Source: Acidaminococcus sp. (GTDB taxonomy: Bacteria > Bacillota > Negativicutes > Acidaminococcales > Acidaminococcaceae). Taken from it: DNA of 64,000 nt. The stretch spans positions 1 to 64,000 of the forward strand of contig DXYB01000004.1 in NCBI GenBank assembly GCA_019416065.1, written 5' to 3'. The notes under the pieces were generated by a model. It saw only the letters and a program-made list of their open reading frames with translations, searched no databases and was not told where the DNA came from. A program made the position numbers and the translations under genes. Positions 58,321 through 64,000 of this stretch are shown here, piece by piece (the stretch's first letter is position 1; the number at the start of each line of letters is the position of its first letter).

Positions 58321-59211
58321 TCAAAAAGGTATGTCGTTATATTGCTCATCAAGTACGGGAGCACTCTTTTTGTCAGGGATTTTCTTGTACCCTTTGGCTC
58401 TCCAGGCACGGAGAACCTTGTCGATGTACGCAATAGACCTTGCCTGATGGTCTATTGCTTCCTTGCAAGCAGCGATACACCATTCGTCGCCGTATTCATC
58501 CGCCAGATCAAGTAATCTTTCCCTCTCGTAACTGCTTGAAAGGGGAAAGACGTTCTTGTTGTAGAAGTCCACAGTTTTAACACCTACAGGAGATTGTTTA
58601 CCGTGATTCCTTGTTAGTAGTTCTGTCTTAGAGAAGGTATTATTAAAAGCAGCAGCAGCAGCTAAACAATTATTTTTATTTTTAGAAGTAGTACCTTCTA
58701 TATCTAGTTCTTCTTCTAATTCTTTTTCTTCTTCTAATTCTGTATGCGTCTCTTTAACGTCTGTAGACGGTCTCGGAGACGTCTTGGAGACGTCTCTTTT
58801 TTGAGAAGTCGTTCCTAAAAGTAGAGTTTTTTGTTTTTCCCTCCACCTTTTCTGCCGTTCATGCTTCTTTTCTTTAGCTCTTTCAATGGCTGCCGTTTCA
58901 CTCTGGTACTTTGTCCAGTTTGTCAAAGCATAGGTGCCTTCAATTTTTTCCATCATTCCAAACTTTATGAAGGTTTGCATGGCAATTCTTACGGTATTGA
59001 TATTCTCACCGAAGATACTCGCAAACATTTCTTCGTTGTAAGGAATCTCTTTTGTAAAACGAAAGACACCTTCATTGTCTGTCTTTCCGGCAAAGCAAAG
59101 AAGTTTCAGCCAGATGACAAGCATGGCTTTTCCGTCCGGCATCAATTCAATGAGTTTGATTTTCTCATCGTCAAACATGGCCGTTGATAATTTGATCCAT
59201 GGCCGTCCCAT
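58321..59211 (-). CDS. Phage replisome organizer (DnaD-like)
   Basis: Protein of 296 residues. Residues 1-110 are the phage replisome-organizer winged helix (MGRPWIKLSTAMFDDEKIKL; LVIWLKLLCFAGKTDNEGVF). A charged, low-complexity linker (about 115-185) precedes a DnaD C-terminal domain (VDFYNKNVFPLSSSYERERL; IDKVLRAWRAKGYK). It binds the origin and recruits the loader. The linker-coding DNA carries short tandem repeats that may be the origin. Confidence 0.85.
   Translation of the reverse strand: MGRPWIKLSTAMFDDEKIKLIELMPDGKAMLVIWLKLLCFAGKTDNEGVFRFTKEIPYNEEMFASIFGENINTVRIAMQTFIKFGMMEKIEGTYALTNWTKYQSETAAIERAKEKKHERQKRWREKQKTLLLGTTSQKRDVSKTSPRPSTDVKETHTELEEEKELEEELDIEGTTSKNKNNCLAAAAAFNNTFSKTELLTRNHGKQSPVGVKTVDFYNKNVFPLSSSYERERLLDLADEYGDEWCIAACKEAIDHQARSIAYIDKVLRAWRAKGYKKIPDKKSAPVLDEQYNDIPF
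58763..58796. repeat. Three tandem 11-12-bp repeats, candidate origin iterons
   Basis: GTAGACGGTCTC, GGAGACGTCTT and GGAGACGTCTC stand head to tail inside the replisome-organizer gene, with the core AGACGTCT palindromic. An A/T-rich stretch (58660-58720) and a doubled TTCTTCTTCTAATTC lie beside them. Iterons inside the initiator gene recall lambda O. Confidence 0.5.
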
Positions 59212-59254
59212 GATTCAACACCTCCTTTCAGTGGGGAGAAATCTCCCCACCTGG

Positions 59255-60172
59255 TTATTTGTCTCCCAGTTCTTCAGGAGTGAAAGGAGTGCCGGGGTCA
59301 ATGGTGCCCTGGGGCTGTTCCTGATCCGGAGCTTCCTCTGCTTCGCTGGCGTTAACGTCCACCACATAGTCCGGCTTGTCCTCATCGTCAAAGGTGCCGG
59401 TGGCAATCGCCTGGGCTGCCCGCAGTACGGAGGGATCCGCACTCTGATACGTAACACTCATAAGTCCCCACTTGCCAATCAGTTTACGCATGATGGTCTT
59501 TCTCATCATGGCATCCGGGTTTTCTTTCCAACCACGGCTCATATAGTCGCCGTGGCGAAACTTCTTTTCGTGGGCCTCCAGCTGTTTCACGGTCATGTAA
59601 ATGGTCTTTTCCATGCCGTTAATCATCTGGAAATAACCAACATAGCCGATAATGGGCGCTTTCTCCCGTTCATCTTCATCTTCGATAAATTCCAGTTCAA
59701 TATCTTCCCGGAGGCGGTCATAAGATTTCAGCTCACCAGCTCTGACATCCACAACGTTGATCCGTTTGTATACGCCAGTCCGCAGGGCCAGCTGAAGCAT
59801 GCCTTTATATCCCATAATGAAGCTGGCTTCCACCCGGTTCCGCTTGCTGTTGCGGAAAGGAACAAGGTACGCATATCCCAGCGCCGGGTTAATGGGAAGG
59901 TCAAAGGATGCTGCCTGGAGTGCGCTCTGAATAATGGTCACAGGAGCATCATGGAAGGCAGACATAAGCGCGCTGTCCGCGTTCATGAGGCTCACAATGC
60001 TGCTGATGAATTGCGGGGACCGCTTACCCAGCAGTTCATCGAACCGCTTCTGATACCCTTCTTTGCTCAGCAGCATGTTCATCAATGCCGCAGTTGACTC
60101 TTTCGCCTGCGGCTGTGCCTGGGTCATTTGTGCCTGCCGTTTCGCCATTAATCCACCGTTGATACTAGTCAT
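59255..60172 (-). CDS. recT: RecT single-strand annealing protein
   Basis: Protein of 305 residues: SIVSLMNADSALMSAFHDAP, SALQAASFDLPINPALGYAY, FIMGYKGMLQLALRTGVYKR, then a Met/Lys-rich DNA-binding region and an acidic C-terminal tail. It anneals resected ends made by the YqaJ exonuclease encoded just upstream. Confidence 0.93.
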   Translation of the reverse strand: MTSINGGLMAKRQAQMTQAQPQAKESTAALMNMLLSKEGYQKRFDELLGKRSPQFISSIVSLMNADSALMSAFHDAPVTIIQSALQAASFDLPINPALGYAYLVPFRNSKRNRVEASFIMGYKGMLQLALRTGVYKRINVVDVRAGELKSYDRLREDIELEFIEDEDEREKAPIIGYVGYFQMINGMEKTIYMTVKQLEAHEKKFRHGDYMSRGWKENPDAMMRKTIMRKLIGKWGLMSVTYQSADPSVLRAAQAIATGTFDDEDKPDYVVDVNASEAEEAPDQEQPQGTIDPGTPFTPEELGDK

Positions 60173-60186
60173 GATTTATTCCTCCT

Positions 60187-61131
60187 TTAATCCTTTACAC
60201 GTAATACCCGAACAGGATTCCCGATTTTTTTGCAGGCTTCGAACGCCTGCGGGAAATCCTTTTGTAATTTTTTACGGTCGATAGTCACCCGCCCGGCCTG
60301 GCTTTTCCAGGTGAATACCCTTCCGGAGCAGGTGCCGACTTCGTTGTCGCCCAGAATCGTACACAGTCTGTTTTTCGCCGCCTCAAAGAATAGTTTCGCG
60401 GTGTCGTAGTTCTCTTTTGCTGTGTCATATTCTTTCAAAGCATCGGCGGCTGTTGGAAATTCCACCGGATCAGTCTGGCCACCGTGGAACTTTTCGGTTA
60501 AAGCCTTCTGGCAATCGGTGCTGCCGTCCACCGTTGGCATTTCACCGCCGATTACATTCTTTTCCCAGAAGTCTTTCTCCATCTGGAAAAGCAGCTTTAT
60601 ATCCTCCTCGTTCCGGGGGACTTCCTTCTGTATGTAGTGTTGCCCGCCGATGAGACAGGCAATATACCACTTGCTAATCCCCGTAACCAGCATGTAATGT
60701 TGACATTGGAGATAGTAAGAATCTGGAATGTTGTCGTCAGTCCAGGCCGCTTCCGCCCGCGCATTGGCCGTCTTGATTTCCAGGCCGGCATCTTCTCCGG
60801 CTACCAGCCGGTCCACATTAGCAAACAGCCAGGGATATTCAGTGCTCTGAACCATACCCTGCCGGTGCACCTTCTTTCCGGTGACTTCCGTAAACCGGTC
60901 AGCCACAACTGGTTCCAGCTTAGTCCCCCAGAGAACGGCTTCATTGTCGGACAGATCATCCGGTTCCGCTTGTCCGGTCTTTTCCATCCAGAGCTTCCAG
61001 GCGCTTTTCCACGGATTGACACCGGCAATCACTCCGGCATCACTCCCGCCGATTCCTTTATTCCGCAGGTCAAGCCATGCTTGATGGTCTTTCATCTGTT
61101 CTACGCTCATAATGAGCTTGCAGTTTTTCAT
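60187..61131 (-). CDS. YqaJ-type recombination exonuclease
   Basis: Protein of 314 residues: WLDLRNKGIGGSDAGVIAGV, LWGTKLEPVVADRF, then the PD-(D/E)XK motif ANVDRLVAGEDAGLEIKTAN and YYLQCQHYMLVTG. Equivalent to lambda exonuclease; pairs with RecT. ATGA overlap with the upstream gene. Confidence 0.9.
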   Translation of the reverse strand: MKNCKLIMSVEQMKDHQAWLDLRNKGIGGSDAGVIAGVNPWKSAWKLWMEKTGQAEPDDLSDNEAVLWGTKLEPVVADRFTEVTGKKVHRQGMVQSTEYPWLFANVDRLVAGEDAGLEIKTANARAEAAWTDDNIPDSYYLQCQHYMLVTGISKWYIACLIGGQHYIQKEVPRNEEDIKLLFQMEKDFWEKNVIGGEMPTVDGSTDCQKALTEKFHGGQTDPVEFPTAADALKEYDTAKENYDTAKLFFEAAKNRLCTILGDNEVGTCSGRVFTWKSQAGRVTIDRKKLQKDFPQAFEACKKIGNPVRVLRVKD

Positions 61132-61610
61132 GGTTCTTCCTTTCTCGTTACGTCCATACCGGCCTCCAGTCCCAGGAGGTATGACCGCATCCAGGCTATA
61201 ATTTCCCGTTGCTGTTTTTCGCTGCCTTCTCTGAGCACGTCCTTAACGGCTATGTTCAGCTTCGCGATTAAGTCAATCGTAGAAGGCGTTGTTTTAGCAA
61301 CGTTTCTAGGGGGGGTGGCAGCTTCATCCGTTGCTTGCACGGGAGCTTCTGCCACCTTTAACACCCGCTTTCGTTCACCGTATGAAACGCGTAACGGCTC
61401 TATCGACGTTACATCGTCCGGAATATCCAGCAGCTTACGGACTTTTTGGGCGGTAAGGTAATCGCTTGGCAATCGGTTATTCGCTTCACAAGCGCTCCAG
61501 GTTCCGCTTTTTATGCCGATTTTACGGGCAAAGGATGCCCCGGTCTTGTAGCCCTTTGCTTTCCTTCTGTTCCTCAGTGAGAAGGAGGGAAGGTGTTCTA
61601 CAGTTATCAT
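61128..61610 (-). CDS. HTH-like phage protein
   Basis: Protein of 160 residues. Residues 8-65 resemble a helix-turn-helix (RNRRKAKGYKTGASFARKIG then IKSGTWSACEANNRLPSDYL); a Pro/Thr linker and a helical C-terminus follow. Could regulate early genes. GGAGGG precedes the ATG. Confidence 0.6.
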   Translation of the reverse strand: MITVEHLPSFSLRNRRKAKGYKTGASFARKIGIKSGTWSACEANNRLPSDYLTAQKVRKLLDIPDDVTSIEPLRVSYGERKRVLKVAEAPVQATDEAATPPRNVAKTTPSTIDLIAKLNIAVKDVLREGSEKQQREIIAWMRSYLLGLEAGMDVTRKEEP

Positions 61611-61936
61611 GATTTTCCCTCCTCTTGCATAAGCGTTCTGACCTTCCAGGCAATCATGAAATCAATCAGTTCCTGGTAAGTCATGTAGCTTTCATGGGAT
61701 TCCTTCTTCGGCGGGTATCCTTCCCAGCCTTCCTTCTCACAACCGCTGATGTAGTTTGCATCCGTCTGTGCAAGGACCCGGCTGTCGTAATACTCGACCG
61801 TACCTTCCCTGGTGTAAACGTCCGTGTAGTTTACCGTCTGCACCATCTTGACGTTCCGTTCCAGGTGGTACGTGCCGTCCTGATCCTTGACCACCTTCCA
61901 GCCGGAGCGACTTATTTCCAGCATCTTGTTTGCCAT
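61607..61936 (-). CDS. Hypothetical early phage protein
   Basis: Protein of 109 residues with beta-rich SGWKVVKDQDGTYHLERN and a helical end. GGAGG precedes the ATG. Not recognised. Confidence 0.6.
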   Translation of the reverse strand: MANKMLEISRSGWKVVKDQDGTYHLERNVKMVQTVNYTDVYTREGTVEYYDSRVLAQTDANYISGCEKEGWEGYPPKKESHESYMTYQELIDFMIAWKVRTLMQEEGKS

Positions 61937-61954
61937 TTTCTGCCTCCTGTGTGT

Positions 61955-62028
61955 TATAATGAGGCTATAGCTCTTTAATAAGAGTTGTTCCCATTATTTC
62001 CCCGTGCCGCCACACGGGGATTTTTTTA
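61955..62028 (+). ncRNA. Candidate short antisense RNA
   Basis: TATAAT at 61955-61960 (TTGCCA 19 nt upstream) faces plus. A CCCCGTG/CACGGGG hairpin (62000-62019) followed by ATTTTTTT makes a good plus-strand terminator. The implied 60-nt RNA also holds a CTCTT/AAGAG stem. It runs opposite to the early operon and overlaps the 3' end of the 203-residue gene. No protein frame is present. Confidence 0.4.
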
Positions 62029-62605
62029 TAGTCTCTGCTTGCGTTCTCAGGATTTTTTCAATCTTTTTTGCTGCCTGGATGAAGTCTGCTCTGGACTTCT
62101 CCATGACTCCGAACAGAGTCAACAAATCTTCGGATTCAATCGGGTTCTCCCGGATTGATTTATTCACTTTAGCCAGTTCCTTTTTAAGATACTGGCCGCA
62201 GCTTGCACAGTATTTCCGGTTCCCATTTTTTGTCTGCATAATCTGTTCACCGCACCGCTTGCAGTAAGTGATCCGTGGTTTCACGTTCTTTTTACTGGCA
62301 TTGGTGCGCGGTCCCCCGGTGAACTTTTTCCATACCTTTTCAACCTTCACCGGTTTTACTTGTGAAATGTGGTTTAGCTCCACATTCCTGACTAGTGTTT
62401 TCAGGTCGGCTTCCGGCAACAGTTTTAAGATTTTGGTCAACGGAGTGTTGAACCATCTGGAATATTCCGCTGACTGAAAATACTCCAGAGCCTCCGGATC
62501 AGTGGGATTCTTTTTTAGTTTCACAAAGAATCCCAACATAATGTCCTGTGCCATTCCGCCCACATCACGGAACTCCTCCGATTCCATTTGATCCCGTTCA
62601 ATCAT
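61994..62605 (-). CDS. Zinc-ribbon phage protein
   Basis: Protein of 203 residues. A helical first half, a basic linker (VKVEKVWKKFTGGPRTNAS), then YCKRCGEQIMQTKNGNRKYC and ASCGQ, a four-Cys ribbon, and a helical end KKSPCGGTGK. Probably binds nucleic acid. A plus-strand terminator hairpin lies within its last codons. Confidence 0.6.
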   Translation of the reverse strand: MIERDQMESEEFRDVGGMAQDIMLGFFVKLKKNPTDPEALEYFQSAEYSRWFNTPLTKILKLLPEADLKTLVRNVELNHISQVKPVKVEKVWKKFTGGPRTNASKKNVKPRITYCKRCGEQIMQTKNGNRKYCASCGQYLKKELAKVNKSIRENPIESEDLLTLFGVMEKSRADFIQAAKKIEKILRTQAETIKKSPCGGTGK

Positions 62606-62617
62606 GGCCGCCTCCTT

Positions 62618-62971
62618 TCAGTTCATAATGTCTTTAAGACCAGGATCCAGAATGGTTTTCACTTCTGCATGGTTGAATCCCATGCCCTTCAATATCATCT
62701 CAACTACTCTTTGAAGAACTTCCAGTTCAACTTCTGGAGGCAGTTTTTCTTTCTTAATCGTGTTTACCAGCAGCCCGGAGGACACTGCAAGGACCATACT
62801 CAGCCCCAGGTTATCCGTCATTCTGATGTCAGGTTCGATGTCCTCCCGTTCTTCTTCGCCATCTTCAATATCAGTGGCCGCGATAAAGAACTGCTTGAAA
62901 CCTGCGTCCTTCAGGGCTTTTTCGGCTTTCTTGAAAGCAGGCCCGTTTGAAGCTGTCTTATTGAATTTCAT
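62618..62971 (-). CDS. Hypothetical early phage protein
   Basis: Protein of 117 residues starting MKFNKTASNGPAFKKAEKAL at 62971 (GGGGGTG upstream). DIEDGEEEREDIEPD is acidic; the rest is helical. Not recognised. Confidence 0.6.
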   Translation of the reverse strand: MKFNKTASNGPAFKKAEKALKDAGFKQFFIAATDIEDGEEEREDIEPDIRMTDNLGLSMVLAVSSGLLVNTIKKEKLPPEVELEVLQRVVEMILKGMGFNHAEVKTILDPGLKDIMN

Positions 62972-62976
62972 TATTT

Positions 62977-63195
62977 TCACCCCCAGATTGCCAGGTTGAT
63001 AGCGACAATCATCAGGCTGATTGCCCCGAAGAAGCCAATTACCATGCCTTGGAACCGGGGACCCAGGACGTCGAATCCGTCAGCGATAACGTCAATTAGC
63101 CAGGCCATCAGGCTTAAAGCCATCCTGATTACGATGTAGGGCACCAGAATCAGCGACACAAGAAACGGTGCATTTTTTCTCTGTTTCCTTTCCAT
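62977..63195 (-). CDS. Two-helix membrane protein of the early region
   Basis: Protein of 72 residues starting MERKQRKNAPFLVSLILVPY at 63195 (GGAGG upstream). Two hydrophobic helices (about 9-36 and 47-71). Early expression suggests a host-takeover or superinfection-exclusion role; that is inference. Confidence 0.6.
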   Translation of the reverse strand: MERKQRKNAPFLVSLILVPYIVIRMALSLMAWLIDVIADGFDVLGPRFQGMVIGFFGAISLMIVAINLAIWG

Positions 63196-63286
63196 CTTCA
63201 TTCCTCCTTTTATTGGCAAGCCAGGCCACGTATTCAGCCTGGTGGGTGTTGACGTATTCCATAATCAGGTCAGCTAGCTCTCTCAT
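63092..63286 (-). CDS. Small protein overlapping the two-helix gene
   Basis: Protein of 64 residues, MRELADLIMEYVNTHQAEYV then AWLANKRRNEDG. GGATGAGG precedes the ATG. The first 30 residues look genuine; the remainder overlaps the membrane-protein gene in another frame by 104 nt and has odd composition, so the true end may differ in relatives. Confidence 0.45.
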   Translation of the reverse strand: MRELADLIMEYVNTHQAEYVAWLANKRRNEDGKETEKKCTVSCVADSGALHRNQDGFKPDGLAN

Positions 63287-63470
63287 TTTCTTCCTCATCC
63301 TTTTTGTTCATGAGGTCTGCATAGTGCTGAGCCACGTCCTCCGAATCGAACTGGGCCGTCACCAGATAGGCGGACCCACTCCGGCTGATTTCTGCTCGGA
63401 GGACGTTCTCGATTCCGTTGGAAACGATGTAGTAATCTTCCCGTTTGATGGGCTTCCAGATTCTTTTCAT
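63270..63470 (-). CDS. Small early phage protein
   Basis: Protein of 66 residues starting MKRIWKPIKREDYYIVSNGI at 63470. SGSAYLVTAQFDSEDVAQHY suggests a compact alpha/beta fold; acidic tail. Unknown. Confidence 0.6.
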   Translation of the reverse strand: MKRIWKPIKREDYYIVSNGIENVLRAEISRSGSAYLVTAQFDSEDVAQHYADLMNKKDEEENERAS

Positions 63471-63484
63471 TAGGACCATCCCTT

Positions 63485-63733
63485 TCACGCACTCTTTAAA
63501 AATTTCCCGTTCCGTAATAAACGAATAAACTCGTTTTTTTGACCAAAAAAAATATTATCAGGAGAAATTTTGTAGACCCTAGGAATTGCTTGGATGAAGC
63601 TGTACGGTGCATCAGAACTATCATCTTCCAACTTCGCAAGGGTCTGATAATGTATGCCGAACAGCGGTGCAGCTTCTTTCTGCGTATATCCGGCATTAAT
63701 TCTTGCCGCTTCAAGTGTGATTTTAGCATCCAT
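63485..63733 (-). CDS. Cro-like HTH repressor
   Basis: Protein of 82 residues. Helix-turn-helix TLEAARINAGYTQKEAAPLF then GIHYQTLAKLEDD, with a short basic tail. First gene of the early operon, divergent from the CI-like gene, with three operators between. An additional operator lies inside its own 3' coding sequence. GGAGGTG precedes the ATG. Confidence 0.85.
   Translation of the reverse strand: MDAKITLEAARINAGYTQKEAAPLFGIHYQTLAKLEDDSSDAPYSFIQAIPRVYKISPDNIFFGQKNEFIRLLRNGKFLKSA
63520..63535. promoter_or_regulatory. Lysogeny operator inside the Cro-like gene
   Basis: AACGAATAAACTCGTT, the same 16-bp AACGA-N6-TCGTT pattern as the intergenic operators, within the codons for NEFI of the Cro-like gene. 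Confidence 0.7.
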
Positions 63734-63757
63734 GTTTCATCACCTCCACATGGCTTA

Positions 63758-63786
63758 ATCATAAACGAGTTTATTCGTTTTGTCAA
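63758..63786 (-). promoter_or_regulatory. Early (Cro-side) promoter
   Basis: On the minus strand TTGACA, 17 nt, TATGAT. The 17-nt spacer is almost entirely filled by an operator (63764-63779), so repressor binding would block RNA polymerase directly. Confidence 0.85.
63764..63779. promoter_or_regulatory. Lysogeny operator 1
   Basis: AACGAGTTTATTCGTT, between -35 and -10 of the early promoter. Confidence 0.85.
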
Positions 63787-63793
63787 TATAAAT

Positions 63794-63809
63794 AACGAAT
63801 TTTTTCGTT
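63794..63809. promoter_or_regulatory. Lysogeny operator 2
   Basis: AACGAATTTTTTCGTT, 30 bp from operator 1 (about three helical turns), placed for cooperative binding. A degenerate AACTCG/CTTGTT site follows at 63815. Confidence 0.85.
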
Positions 63810-63828
63810 TGGCCAACTCGAAAAAACT

Positions 63829-63856
63829 TGTTTTAAACGTTTTTATTCGTTATAAT
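63829..63856 (+). promoter_or_regulatory. Repressor promoter
   Basis: TTGTTT, 16 nt, TATAAT on the plus strand, ahead of the CI-like gene. Operator 3 fills the spacer and touches the -10. Confidence 0.75.
63836..63851. promoter_or_regulatory. Lysogeny operator 3
   Basis: AACGTTTTTATTCGTT, overlapping the repressor promoter; suited to autoregulation. Confidence 0.8.
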
Positions 63857-63889
63857 ATATCCAACAAAAACATGAAGGAGTGAGAATAT

Positions 63890-64000
63890 ATGCCGCGTAA
63901 CAAGTTGTCTAAGTTTGAAATTTCATTACGTGAACAGATTTCCAAGAATCTAAAAAACCTGTCTGCCGGCTTAACACAGAATGAACTATCAGAAAAGACG
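63890..64000 (+). CDS. CI-like repressor, truncated by the window end
   Basis: The first 37 residues are visible: MPRNKLSKFEISLREQISKN, then LKNLSAGLTQNELSEKT, the first helices of an XRE helix-turn-helix. AAGGAG precedes the ATG. Divergent from the Cro-like gene, so most likely the lysogeny repressor; the dimerization or cleavage domain lies outside the window. Confidence 0.75.
   Translation, partial: MPRNKLSKFEISLREQISKNLKNLSAGLTQNELSEKT

Overview
The first 10 kb is chromosome of a Negativicutes-type bacterium (a Firmicute relative with a Gram-negative envelope). The basis is two tandem porins with a signal peptide, an SLH domain, a coiled coil and a barrel ending in phenylalanine, an architecture typical of Selenomonas, Acidaminococcus, Veillonella and relatives. 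An Acidaminococcaceae host is my guess. The host segment also holds a RuvC-fold YqgF-like protein coupled to a DUF3084 membrane protein, a TetR/YfcC-family carrier/PepD operon for peptide or amino-acid use, a divergent DMT exporter, and a Fic AMPylase gene preceded by an unusual structured leader.

From about 11.0 kb to the right edge lies a prophage (at least 53 kb, continuing past the window), almost wholly on the minus strand, so it reads right to left. Right edge: divergent lysogeny switch with a partial CI-like repressor on plus, a Cro-like gene on minus, and three 16-bp operators between them plus a fourth inside the Cro-like gene. Next come early genes: YqaJ exonuclease and RecT recombinase, a DnaD-like replisome organizer with candidate origin repeats, a DnaC-like loader, HNH nucleases, SSB, YopX, dUTPase, a PD-(D/E)XK nuclease, a cytosine-C5 methyltransferase and a Tad2-DUF3310 fusion. 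A plus-strand, GC-richer, two-gene cassette (acidic protein plus 58-residue HTH protein) sits between two terminators at 46.65-47.65 kb and looks like a moron, possibly of the acr-aca kind.

The late half (45.6 to 11.0 kb) follows podovirus order: TerS, TerL, portal, scaffold, SU10/P22-type capsid, two gp4-like adaptors, fibres with BppU-like, fibronectin and heptad-like segments, holin candidates, a gp10-like propeller protein, then internal virion proteins. These include one with a C-terminal Hint domain and a 4407-residue polyvalent protein. The latter carries lytic transglycosylase, M15 peptidase, ddrB/ParB-like, SF2 helicase, N6-adenine methyltransferase, zincin and second methyltransferase domains, and takes about a quarter of the visible prophage. 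It is probably injected with the DNA to breach the wall and protect the genome. GH25 endolysin and two small genes end the late operon.

The most interesting points are the giant ejected protein and a well-formed gene overprinted in its disordered linker, the acr-aca-like cassette, the Tad2-DUF3310 fusion, the Hint-bearing virion protein, a homing endonuclease that replaced the 3' end of its target gene and left the old end behind, a dUTPase recombination scar, and several candidate small RNAs. No integrase, tRNA, insertion sequence or CRISPR array is visible; the attachment sites cannot be fixed from this window.
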